In this document: in pieces, positions 26,034 through 33,545 of the stretch
How the letters are laid out: each line of letters begins with the position of its first letter
How positions within the stretch are numbered: position 1 is the first letter of the stretch
NCBI GenBank assembly: GCA_029009515.1
Contig: JAQXJZ010000112.1
Location: 1-64,000, forward strand
From: a bacterium
Lineage (GTDB): Bacteria; Bacillota; Clostridia; Christensenellales; Aristaeellaceae
Length of the DNA: 64,000 nucleotides
Direction: 5' to 3'
Notes under the pieces: model-generated
Told to the model about the DNA's origin: nothing
The model's database searches: none
What the model saw: only the letters and a program-made list of their open reading frames with translations
Translations under genes and position numbers: made by a program

Positions 26034-26750
26034 ATGTTTGCGGATTACAAAAGGGGATTGTGGCACGGCCTGCCCATTGCGCTGGGCTACGTGTCGGTAT
26101 CGTTCGCGTTTGGCATTCAGGCCACGTCGCTGGGGCTTACGCCTCTGCAGGCGGTTCTGATCTCGTTTTTCAACCTCACCAGCGCCGGTCAGCTGGCTGG
26201 TTTGCAGCTGATGGCCGTGGGCGCGCCGCTGGTGGAAATGGCGCTGACGCAGCTGACCATCAACCTGCGCTATGCGCTGATGAGCCTGAGCCTGAGCCAG
26301 AAGCTGGACAAGAGCATGACCACCGTGCAGCGCCTGCTGCTCAGCTTTGCCAACACCGACGAGGTGTTCGCCGTGGCCTCTCAGCAGCCCGGCAAGCTGG
26401 GCAAGTGGTACCTCTACGGCCTCACCAACGGCCCCTTCGTGGGCTGGACGCTGGGCACGCTGCTGGGCGCTTTGGCTGGCGGCATCCTGCCGGGGCCCGT
26501 AACCGACGCGCTGGGCATTGCCATCTACGGCATGTTTATCGCCATCATCCTGCCGCCCTTCCGCAAGTCGCGCGAGGTGCGCATTGTCATTCTGATCGCC
26601 GTGGCCATGAGCTGCCTGTTCACCCTTGCGCCCCTGTTTGCGTTCCTGTCCGATGGCTTCCGCATCATTCTGTGCGCGGTGGCGGCGTCGGCGCTGGGCG
26701 CGTGGCTGATGCCCCAGCCCGTGAAGGAAGATGAGGAGGTGCAGGCGTAA
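26034..26750 (+). CDS. azlC: AzlC-family branched-chain amino acid exporter, large subunit
   Basis: A 238-residue integral membrane protein with about six hydrophobic segments. GLPIALGYVSVSFAFGIQA near residues 10-28 and TQLTINLRYALMSLSL near 82-97 are AzlC signatures. Together with AzlD it forms a two-component exporter of leucine, isoleucine and valine or analogues. I start at ATG 26034 because the upstream part of the ORF covers the intergenic hairpin. Its stop overlaps the azlD start (TAATG), implying translational coupling. The substrate is inferred from the family. Confidence 0.88.
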   Translation: MFADYKRGLWHGLPIALGYVSVSFAFGIQATSLGLTPLQAVLISFFNLTSAGQLAGLQLMAVGAPLVEMALTQLTINLRYALMSLSLSQKLDKSMTTVQRLLLSFANTDEVFAVASQQPGKLGKWYLYGLTNGPFVGWTLGTLLGALAGGILPGPVTDALGIAIYGMFIAIILPPFRKSREVRIVILIAVAMSCLFTLAPLFAFLSDGFRIILCAVAASALGAWLMPQPVKEDEEVQA

Positions 26751-27058
26751 TGGAGTGGAAGCTGTTTATTCCCCAGCTGCTGGTGATGGCCGGCGTTACC
26801 TACCTCATCCGCATGCTGCCCCTTGCGGCCATCCGCGGCAAGGTGAAGAGCGTTTTTCTGCAGTCCTTCCTTTATTATGTGCCCTACGCTGTTCTGGGCG
26901 CCATGACCTTTCCGGCGGTGTTTTCCGCCACGGGCAGCTTCCCGGCGTCTCTGGCCGGAACCATGGCCGCGCTCATCCTTGGCTGGATGGACAAGGGCCT
27001 GCTGACCGTGGCTGTTGCTGCCAGCGTGGTATCCTTCCTCACGGGGATGTTTTTCTGA
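26750..27058 (+). CDS. azlD: AzlD-family branched-chain amino acid transport protein, small subunit
   Basis: A 102-residue membrane protein with about four hydrophobic segments. YLIRMLPLAAIRGKVKSVFL and PYAVLGAMTFPAVF are characteristic of AzlD. It overlaps azlC by one base (TAATG) and is the small partner of the exporter. It ends 88 bp before rpsT, which has its own promoter. Confidence 0.88.
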   Translation: MEWKLFIPQLLVMAGVTYLIRMLPLAAIRGKVKSVFLQSFLYYVPYAVLGAMTFPAVFSATGSFPASLAGTMAALILGWMDKGLLTVAVAASVVSFLTGMFF

Positions 27059-27078
27059 CGGAAAGTGCAACTAAAGTA

Positions 27079-27107
27079 TTGCAATTTGTGCTGAAATGTG
27101 GTACAAT
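27079..27107 (+). promoter_or_regulatory. rpsT promoter
   Basis: TTGCAA and TACAAT with a 17-bp spacer, 39 bp before the rpsT start codon. Confidence 0.8.
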
Positions 27108-27145
27108 AAGCCTTGCGATTTATGATCCTAAGGAGGTGAAAGAAG

Positions 27146-27382
27146 TTGCCTAACATCAAGTCCGCTATGAAGCGCGTGAAGGTGACCGAAACCAAGAACC
27201 TGCGCAACCGTATCGTCAAGTCCAAGGTGAAGACTGCGATCAAGAAGTTTGAGACGGAGGCCAACGCTGCTCAGTACAGCCTGACCACCTCCGCTATCGA
27301 TAAGGCCGTGGCCAAGGGCATTCTGCACAAGAATGCTGCGAACCGCAAGAAGGCTCGTCTGGCCAAGATGGTGAACGCTTAA
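27146..27382 (+). CDS. rpsT: 30S ribosomal protein S20
   Basis: A 78-residue basic protein that binds 16S rRNA early in 30S assembly. The sequence PNIKSAMKRVKVTETKNLRN and the Lys/Arg-rich tail HKNAANRKKARLAKMVNA are typical of bS20. The start codon is TTG at 27146, preceded by a strong AAGGAGGTGAAAGAAG; bS20 genes in other bacteria also use non-AUG starts, which has been tied to autoregulation in E. coli. It is transcribed alone from its own promoter. Confidence 0.96.
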   Translation: MPNIKSAMKRVKVTETKNLRNRIVKSKVKTAIKKFETEANAAQYSLTTSAIDKAVAKGILHKNAANRKKARLAKMVNA

Positions 27383-27454
27383 GTTTCTTAAGCAGTGCCG
27401 CCGACCTGCGCGTTGCGTATGTTTCAGCGGCAGGTCGATGAAGTGGAAAGCAAT

Positions 27455-27481
27455 GCCGTGTGACAAGTTCACACGGCTTTT
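27455..27481 (+). terminator. rpsT terminator
   Basis: GCCGTGTGA and TCACACGGC form a 9-bp stem with a 5-nt loop, followed by TTTTGCTTTG. Confidence 0.8.
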
Positions 27482-27664
27482 GCTTTGCAGGGGATAATCC
27501 CCTGCACCCGTACACCGCGCATCCGGAGGATGCGCGGGTCTTTTATGTTTGTTGGCTGCAGCTCAGACCGCCGGTCGGCGGAGGGCCTCCCGGCTCGCTT
27601 GAGCGCAGTGGGATGTGAAATGAAAATCAGCGAAGCGTGCTTCGTTAGCGCAGCGTCTTTATTC

Positions 27665-27703
27665 AAAAAAGCGGATGGTTCCCACAGAACCATCCGCTTT
27701 TTT
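27665..27703. terminator. Bidirectional terminator before the P-II gene end
   Basis: AAAAAAGCGGATGGTTC and GAACCATCCGCTTTTTT form a 17-bp stem with a 5-nt loop and an A/T tract on each side, so it can terminate the P-II operon on the minus strand. Confidence 0.9.
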
Positions 27704-27708
27704 GCTTG

Positions 27709-28404
27709 TTACGCTTGTCCGGCTGCTTCCATTACGCTGCGCAGACCGGCCACGCTTTCCACGGGCAGGGAGAACATAACCGTGTGGGCGGGGCTTTCCA
27801 CACCGGCCTTTTCCATGATGGCGCGCATGATGGGCGCCTTCTGGCAGGCGGCGGTGAGAATCATGAGCATTTCCTTTTCGTCGGCGATGGACATGCCGAA
27901 GAAGTTGGCGTTGCTGTCGGGATTGGTGCCCTTGGCGTGCAGCACCGTGCCGCCCATGGCGCCGGCGCTGCGGGCAGCATCCATCACCATGTCGGAGTAA
28001 CCGCGGTTGGCAATGGCAACGATCAATTCGTAGGGGAAGGCATTCGGCATTTCATTCACCTCTTCGGAATTCAGATTCTGACCGCTGGTAAAGTGGTTCA
28101 GGCTGCTGGCGCCGGCCAGGCTGGCCACCGGAATGGTAAAGGCCACGCCGGTGCCGGGCATGTCCAGTCCCAGCTCGCTCACCATGGCTTTCATCAGCCT
28201 TCTGGCGACAGTGCGGTTGGTCATCACGTACATGTACAGCTTTTCGGTTTCTTCCAGACCCAGCAGGCTCAGGAGCTTCTTGCTGGCCGTACCCTCACAG
28301 GGGATGGAGGTCATGGTCTCCACGTCATGCTCCTGAAAAAAGGCGATGAGCGGCTCGTCGTGATCGCGTCGGACGATCACATTGAGCAAACACAGATCAT
28401 GCAT
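27709..28404 (-). CDS. Tandem P-II (GlnB-like) regulatory protein
   Basis: A 231-residue cytosolic protein made of two P-II-like halves, residues ~1-105 and ~122-231. The second half is the clearer one: YELIVAIANRGYSDMVMDAA, then GAMGGTVLHAKGT and FFGMSIADEKEMLMILT, the ferredoxin-like P-II fold with its nucleotide-binding loop. It lies 13 bp after a DUF1538 transporter gene on the same transcript. P-II proteins commonly gate membrane transporters in response to nucleotide or metabolite levels, so control of the DUF1538 protein is a strong contextual inference. AAAGGAGATCTCCC precedes the ATG. Confidence 0.8.
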   Translation of the reverse strand: MHDLCLLNVIVRRDHDEPLIAFFQEHDVETMTSIPCEGTASKKLLSLLGLEETEKLYMYVMTNRTVARRLMKAMVSELGLDMPGTGVAFTIPVASLAGASSLNHFTSGQNLNSEEVNEMPNAFPYELIVAIANRGYSDMVMDAARSAGAMGGTVLHAKGTNPDSNANFFGMSIADEKEMLMILTAACQKAPIMRAIMEKAGVESPAHTVMFSLPVESVAGLRSVMEAAGQA

Positions 28405-28417
28405 GGGAGATCTCCTT

Positions 28418-29977
28418 TCATTCGATGATGTCTTCGGCAGGATGCTGCACGGGTGCGGCAGGCACGGCTTTGCCTTGCTTGCGCTTGTAGCTCAGGCCCA
28501 GCAGCTGGATGGCGATGAGGGGCGTCATGGCAACCATGGCCACCACGCCGAACGCGTCGGTGGTCACATCACCGCCTACGGCTGCGCACGCGCCCATGGC
28601 CATGGGCAGCATGAATGTGGCCGTCATGGGGCCGGATGCAACGCCGCCGGAGTCAAACGCGATGGACGTGAAGATGGGCGGCACGAAGAACATCAGGATG
28701 AGTGCGATGGCGTAACCGGGGATCAGCAGGTACATGATGGGCATCCCGGTGAGAATGCGCAGCATGGAAAGCCCCACCGAGATGGACACGCCCACGGACA
28801 GGCTCAGCTTGAGCGCCTTGGGCGGCACCGCGCCGGCGGTGAGCTCGTACACCTGCTTGCTCAGCACGTGCACAGCGGGCTCGGCTGCAACCACAAAGTA
28901 GCCCATCAGCATGCCCAGCGGCACCAGAATCCAGTTGGACGGGAGCGCGGCAAGGGCCTGTCCCAGATAGCTGCCCATGGGCAGGAAGCCCACGTTCACG
29001 CCCGTCAGGAACAGGGTGAGGCCCACATAGGTGTACACAAGGCCAAACGCAATGCGCAGCACCTCGCGCATGGGCAGATGCAGCACGGCCAGCTGGAAGA
29101 TGACAAAGAATGCGATGATGGGCGCCAGCGCCAGCGCTACCTCGCCCATGTAATGGGGCAAGGCATGCGTGAACATGCCGGTGAGGGAGGTGGTATCCTC
29201 CACAATGGTCATGGTGGCAGGCGTGTAGGCCGCGCCGTCGGGCTTGAATGCGAGGCTCAGGATCATCACGGCCAGGATGGGGCCCACGGAGGACAGCGCG
29301 ACCAGACCGAAGGAGTCGTTCTCGGCGTTGCGGTCACTACGCATGGCGCTCACACCAACGCCCAGCGCCAGGATGAAGGGTACCGTCATGGGGCCGGTGG
29401 TGACGCCGCCGGAGTCAAACGACAGCGCCAGGAAGGAATCCGGCACGAAGCAGGAAAGGACAAACACGGCAATGTAGCAGCCCAGCAGCAGCCAGGACAT
29501 GCGGATGTGCAGAAGAATGCGCAGCAGCGCAACCACCAGGAACAGGCCCACGCCGATGGCCACCGACAGAATCAGCGTCATGTTGGGCACGCCGGGCACC
29601 TGGTTGGCCAGCACCGTCAGGTCAGGCTCGGAGATGGTCACCACCACGCCCACAAGAAAGCTGACCAGCATAATCAGCCACAGCTTCTTGCTGCGCGTCA
29701 TGGCCGAACCCACATGCTCGCCGATGGGCGTCATGGCAAGGTCCGTGCCAAGGGTGAACAGCGCCATGCCCACCATCAGCATCACGCCGCCAAGCAGGAA
29801 ACCCAGCATGGCGCTCACAGGGGCAGGCACAAACACAAAGCAAAGGATGAGAACAATGAGGACGATGGGGACGACAGAGGAATAGGATTCTTTCCATTTT
29901 TCGTGGAGAATGCCGCGATGGCGGCTCTGACGCCTCAAAAACCGGCGGGCAGCCTCCTGCCTGCTGACTTTGGTCAT
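28418..29977 (-). CDS. DUF1538 integral membrane protein (putative transporter)
   Basis: A 519-residue protein with about 12-14 hydrophobic segments. It shows an internal duplication: SFDSGGVTTGPMTVPFILAL in the first half and AFDSGGVASGPMTATFMLPM in the second, and EPDLTVLANQV versus EPAVHVLSKQV. Such a duplicated S/AFDSGGV-x2-GPMT motif is typical of DUF1538. The duplicated polytopic layout is transporter-like, but the substrate is unknown. It lies 3 bp after the popT-like gene and 13 bp before the P-II gene. AGAGGTGAATC precedes the ATG. Confidence 0.85.
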   Translation of the reverse strand: MTKVSRQEAARRFLRRQSRHRGILHEKWKESYSSVVPIVLIVLILCFVFVPAPVSAMLGFLLGGVMLMVGMALFTLGTDLAMTPIGEHVGSAMTRSKKLWLIMLVSFLVGVVVTISEPDLTVLANQVPGVPNMTLILSVAIGVGLFLVVALLRILLHIRMSWLLLGCYIAVFVLSCFVPDSFLALSFDSGGVTTGPMTVPFILALGVGVSAMRSDRNAENDSFGLVALSSVGPILAVMILSLAFKPDGAAYTPATMTIVEDTTSLTGMFTHALPHYMGEVALALAPIIAFFVIFQLAVLHLPMREVLRIAFGLVYTYVGLTLFLTGVNVGFLPMGSYLGQALAALPSNWILVPLGMLMGYFVVAAEPAVHVLSKQVYELTAGAVPPKALKLSLSVGVSISVGLSMLRILTGMPIMYLLIPGYAIALILMFFVPPIFTSIAFDSGGVASGPMTATFMLPMAMGACAAVGGDVTTDAFGVVAMVAMTPLIAIQLLGLSYKRKQGKAVPAAPVQHPAEDIIE

Positions 29978-29980
29978 GAT

Positions 29981-30790
29981 TCACCTCTTTGGAATGTTGA
30001 TGTTGTTCAGCTGCTGAACAAGAATGATCCCGATGATGGCCAGCCCGATCTGCGCAAAACAGCGCGGAAAGGCGGCAAAACCGGGAAACACCAGCGCGGC
30101 GGAAGCGAGCACGAAGCCCATCACCGTGCTGTAGGCCGCCGCAGGACGGCGGTCAAAAAAAGATTTGACGGCATGCATGCACACCAGCGCAGACAGGGCA
30201 AAACCTGCGCCCATCCAGATCAGCTGGGGAATGAGCAGGGTCCAGAGCATCTGCAGATAGGCGCTGTACCAGCCCAGGCGGATGAGCACCATGGAGGTGG
30301 ACACGCCCGGGATGATGGTACCCGCGCCTTCCAGAAGCCCAGTCAGGAAGGACTGCACCGGGGTAAGCTGCGCGGCGGGTGCGTCCGCTGCGCCAAGCAG
30401 CGCAAACGGCAGCGTGAGCGCAGCGCCGGTGAGGATCCAGCCCATGCGCCTTCCAAGCGGTGCGCTTGTTTCGCGCCACAGATCCGGCAGACCGCCCAGA
30501 ATGAAGCCAATGAAGAGAAACAGCACCAGGTCGCCGCTGTGAGCGATCAATTGCGTCAGCGCCCGTGCGCCAAGCAGCAGCCCGATGCAGCCGCCCAGCG
30601 CGATGGGCAGCAGGTAGCGCAGTTTTCTTCCCGTATCGCGGAAAAAGGTGAGCAGCGCATCCAGCGCCGGGCGGTAGAGGCCAAAGGAGATGGCCATCAC
30701 GCCGCCGCTCACGCCGGGCAGAATGCACCCGATGCCAATCAGGATTCCCGAGAGAAACCGGTGAATAAAGCCTCTGTACCGCATGCGCAT
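29981..30790 (-). CDS. DUF368 polyprenyl-phosphate transporter (PopT family)
   Basis: A 269-residue membrane protein with about eight hydrophobic segments. The duplicated motif IGCILPGVSGGVMAISFGLY (residues ~17-36) and GAGTIIPGVSTSMVLIRLG (~160-180) identifies DUF368. Members (PopT) were reported to flip undecaprenyl phosphate back across the cytoplasmic membrane for reuse in cell-wall and glycan synthesis. The ORF-track start is a TTG; ATG 30790 with AGGAAGAGGCAGGG upstream is better. It lies 3 bp before DUF1538 and 49 bp after an M32 peptidase gene. Two GT-C-like genes occur further upstream. Confidence 0.85.
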   Translation of the reverse strand: MRMRYRGFIHRFLSGILIGIGCILPGVSGGVMAISFGLYRPALDALLTFFRDTGRKLRYLLPIALGGCIGLLLGARALTQLIAHSGDLVLFLFIGFILGGLPDLWRETSAPLGRRMGWILTGAALTLPFALLGAADAPAAQLTPVQSFLTGLLEGAGTIIPGVSTSMVLIRLGWYSAYLQMLWTLLIPQLIWMGAGFALSALVCMHAVKSFFDRRPAAAYSTVMGFVLASAALVFPGFAAFPRCFAQIGLAIIGIILVQQLNNINIPKR

Positions 30791-30839
30791 CCCTGCCTCT
30801 TCCTTGATATACAGCAACGTATGCGCCTGTGAAACCGCT

Positions 30840-32315
30840 TTATGCGAGATTGCTGAGCACCTGCTGGAGGTGCTTCACATAGTAGGCAGGATTGAATTCC
30901 TCGCCGGTGGCCATCTTGAGCAGATCATTGGGCTCATAGCGGCTGCCGTGGCGGTGAATCCTGTCGCCCAGCCACGCGGTGATGGGCGCGATATCGCCCC
31001 TTTCAATCAGCGCATCGGTATCCAGATCACGCTGCATGGCGTGGAGCATCTGGCTGGCGTAGGCGCTGCCCAGCGCATAGGTGGGGAAGTAGCCAATCAT
31101 GCCGCCAGCCCAGTGGGTGTCCTGCAGCACGCCCTGCGAATCGTTGGGCACGTCCACGCCCAGGTACTCCTTGTACAGCGCGTTCCATGCCTCGGGCAGA
31201 TCCCTGGTGCTGAGGGTTCCGGCCATGAGCTGCTTTTCCAGCTCGTAGCGCACCATGATGTGCAGCGGATAGGTGACCTGATCCGCCTCAATGCGGATGA
31301 GGGAGGGCTGCACGTGGTTGACGGCGCGGAAGAGATCGCGGTCGGTAACGCCCTGCATCATATCGGGGAAGAACTCGCGCATCTTAGGCGCGATGAAGCG
31401 CAGGAAACCGGCGCTGTGGCCGATGAGGTTTTCGTAGAAACGGCTCTGGCTTTCGTGCAGGGACATGCTGGAGGTGCGGCCGAGCACGGAGAACTGATAC
31501 TCCGGCGCAACGCCCAGCTCATACAGCGCATGGCCGCCTTCGTGCACGACGCTGTACAGGGACGAGAGCACGGCGTTTTCATAATAATGGGTGGTGATGC
31601 GCACATCGCTGCGGTTCATGCCGCTGGTGAAGGGATGCTCGGTTTCGGCGATGGAGCAGCGGTTCTTATCCAGACCGATCACGTCCATCAGCCAGCTGGA
31701 AAACTCGCGCTGGGCGGAGATGGCGCAGGGCTTGCTGACGAATGCGGGCTGCGGAGGCAGGGATTTGGCCATGTCCAGCATGGGCACCAGCTCCTTGCGC
31801 AGCATGCCGAAGAAGGGATCCAGCATGGCGGTGGACATGCCCTTTTCGTAGGAATCCAGCTGGGATTCATAGGCGGGCAGGTCGGCGCGGTGATAGTGCG
31901 CAAAGCGCTGGGTATATTCCACAATCTGCTTCAGATACGGCTCGAAAAGCGCGTAATCGTTGGTTTCCTTGGCCTTCACCCAGGCGGCGGAGGAATTGTT
32001 GACCAGCTTGCCGTAGGCGGCATACTCCTCCATGGGGATGCGGGTGAGCTCGTCCAGATCCTCGCGCAGGATTTCCACCTGACGCACGGTTTCGCCGTCC
32101 AGCTCGTCCTTCTTCTCCCACAGGGTGTCCAGCAGCTTGCGGGTTTCATCGTTCACCAGCAGCTCGTAGCGCTTTTGGCTCAGGAAGGCCATTACCTCGC
32201 CGCGGGCTTCGGCAGCGCCGCGGGGAGCGGCGGTTTCGCCGTCGCACATCAGCACGCCTTCGGCCTGGCCGTAGCAGTGCAGTTCAAATTGCAGCTTTTT
32301 GAGGGCGTCTTTCAT
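30840..32315 (-). CDS. M32 family metallo-carboxypeptidase (Taq-type)
   Basis: A 491-residue cytosolic zinc carboxypeptidase that removes C-terminal residues from peptides. VVHEGGHALYELG near residues 252-264 is the HExxH zinc motif, and ESQSRFYENLIG carries the third zinc ligand Glu. Also typical are DVRITTHYYENA and VRYELEKQLMAGTL. The ATG at 32321 is only one base from AGGAGA, so ATG 32315 is preferred. The length matches M32 enzymes (~500). It sits in a long minus-strand run between GT-C-like and popT-like genes, but a functional link is not obvious. Confidence 0.94.
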   Translation of the reverse strand: MKDALKKLQFELHCYGQAEGVLMCDGETAAPRGAAEARGEVMAFLSQKRYELLVNDETRKLLDTLWEKKDELDGETVRQVEILREDLDELTRIPMEEYAAYGKLVNNSSAAWVKAKETNDYALFEPYLKQIVEYTQRFAHYHRADLPAYESQLDSYEKGMSTAMLDPFFGMLRKELVPMLDMAKSLPPQPAFVSKPCAISAQREFSSWLMDVIGLDKNRCSIAETEHPFTSGMNRSDVRITTHYYENAVLSSLYSVVHEGGHALYELGVAPEYQFSVLGRTSSMSLHESQSRFYENLIGHSAGFLRFIAPKMREFFPDMMQGVTDRDLFRAVNHVQPSLIRIEADQVTYPLHIMVRYELEKQLMAGTLSTRDLPEAWNALYKEYLGVDVPNDSQGVLQDTHWAGGMIGYFPTYALGSAYASQMLHAMQRDLDTDALIERGDIAPITAWLGDRIHRHGSRYEPNDLLKMATGEEFNPAYYVKHLQQVLSNLA

Positions 32316-32330
32316 GTTCATTCTCCTTTT

Positions 32331-33530
32331 TTACAGCGCAGCGCCGGTATACAGCAGATAGATGATGTAATAAATGCCGCTTAGCAGATGCCAGCCCAGC
32401 AGAATCCAGCCGGGAATATGGCGCTTTTCAGGCTTGCGCAGCTTTGCTTCGCGCAGGAAGCGGCCCAGGCACACCACCCACAGCATCAGGCTGGCGCCCA
32501 TCATGCCCCAGCCAAAGTTGCCGTCGGAGGCGCGGCGGCCGTTTTCACCAAGAATCAGGAATTCCACAATGGCCACGGCGTTAAACAGCACGGTGAGCAC
32601 ATAGGTGGTATCGGCCTTCTGCTTGCGGCAGGCAAAGATGGCGTAGAGGGGGAAGGCCATGATCAGCACCACGCGCACCAGCACCGTCCAGAACTTGCCG
32701 CCGCTCACCTCCAGCACCATATCCGCCTGCCACGGCACGATGATGCCGAAGTAGTACAGGTACTGGAAGATCATGAAGATCACGGAAGGCAGCACGCACA
32801 CGATGATCTGACAGAAATAACGGCTGTTTTTGGGGTGACGGATCCACTGCCAGAGAAAGTACAGGCAGCACGCGGGCAGGAAGGCCTGCATGAAGGTGGG
32901 TTTGGCCAGCAGGCTCAGAAACAGAATGCAGCCAAGCAGGATGGGGTACTTCCACGGCAGGATGGTATCCTGTCCGCCGCGCAGCACGCGGTGGGTGAAG
33001 CTGTCCCAGCACCACGCCACATAGGGCACGCAGAGGAGCATCCAGCAAAGGGCAATCAGCTGGGTGCAGCTGTGCCATGTGTTGGGAGAACCCGCGCCCA
33101 GATACACCGTGGGATTGTAAAACGGCACGCACAGACAGCTGACGGCGGCGCAGGCGGCGGTGTAGCCGGTGATGGCGCCGCGGCTGAGTTTGTCGTGCAG
33201 CATCACGGTGAGGATGCGGTGGATGAGCCACAGCTCCACGGCCTTGCAAAGCGTGGTGACCAGCGCGGAGGCCAGCCACAGCTCCGCCCCCAGGAGCGTG
33301 ACCAGATGCACCAGCAGATGCCACATGGGATGCGCGCCGTGGCGCACAAAGGTGGTGAGATCCGCAAAGGTGCACTCGCCGGCCCAGGCGGTGTGGATGC
33401 TGATGTCGCTGGAAGGCTGCATGAGCAGGCGCAGGAAAATGACCATGCTCAGCAGGCTCATGCCGATGATCATCAGCCACTTGCCGATGTTGAAGCGCTT
33501 ATCGGGGTTTTTCAGGGGGAAGGGAAGCAT
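32331..33530 (-). CDS. Polytopic membrane protein, possible GT-C glycosyltransferase
   Basis: A 399-residue protein with about ten hydrophobic segments. After the first helix there is a loop SSDISIHTAWAGECTFADLT and HPMWHLLVHLVTLLG, the position where GT-C enzymes carry acidic catalytic residues before the second helix. AKPTFMQAFLPACCLYFL is also reminiscent of the family. The match is topological rather than motif-perfect. It starts at ATG 33530 with AAGGAGG upstream and is 15 bp from the preceding membrane protein gene, which has the same design. Alternative: an unassigned polysaccharide-related membrane protein. Confidence 0.5.
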   Translation of the reverse strand: MLPFPLKNPDKRFNIGKWLMIIGMSLLSMVIFLRLLMQPSSDISIHTAWAGECTFADLTTFVRHGAHPMWHLLVHLVTLLGAELWLASALVTTLCKAVELWLIHRILTVMLHDKLSRGAITGYTAACAAVSCLCVPFYNPTVYLGAGSPNTWHSCTQLIALCWMLLCVPYVAWCWDSFTHRVLRGGQDTILPWKYPILLGCILFLSLLAKPTFMQAFLPACCLYFLWQWIRHPKNSRYFCQIIVCVLPSVIFMIFQYLYYFGIIVPWQADMVLEVSGGKFWTVLVRVVLIMAFPLYAIFACRKQKADTTYVLTVLFNAVAIVEFLILGENGRRASDGNFGWGMMGASLMLWVVCLGRFLREAKLRKPEKRHIPGWILLGWHLLSGIYYIIYLLYTGAAL

Positions 33531-33545
33531 CGGTTTCCTCCTTGG

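Larger units (their letters stand above)
27377..27703. repeat. Hairpin array in the rpsT / P-II convergent junction
   Basis: This 327-bp stretch has no credible gene. It holds a series of perfect or near-perfect stems: GCTTAA/TTAAGC across the rpsT stop codon (27377-27393), CGACCTGC/GCAGGTCG (27402-27437), a terminator (27455-27481), TGCAGGGG/CCCCTGCA (27486-27506), CCGCGCATCC/GGATGCGCGG with a 3-nt loop (27515-27537), smaller stems to about 27650, and a final strong terminator. Read on the minus strand, CGGGTGCAGGGG matches a hairpin module found after nagZ. Confidence 0.7.

Noticed and set aside
27485-28000. 171-aa plus-strand ORF over the rpsT hairpin array
   Set aside because: It runs through palindromes and then antisense through the P-II gene; no protein features.
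28382-30832. 816-aa plus-strand ORF antisense to DUF1538 and PopT genes
   Set aside because: Extremely His/Gln/Gly-rich, as expected for the antisense of membrane-protein codons; no domain pattern.
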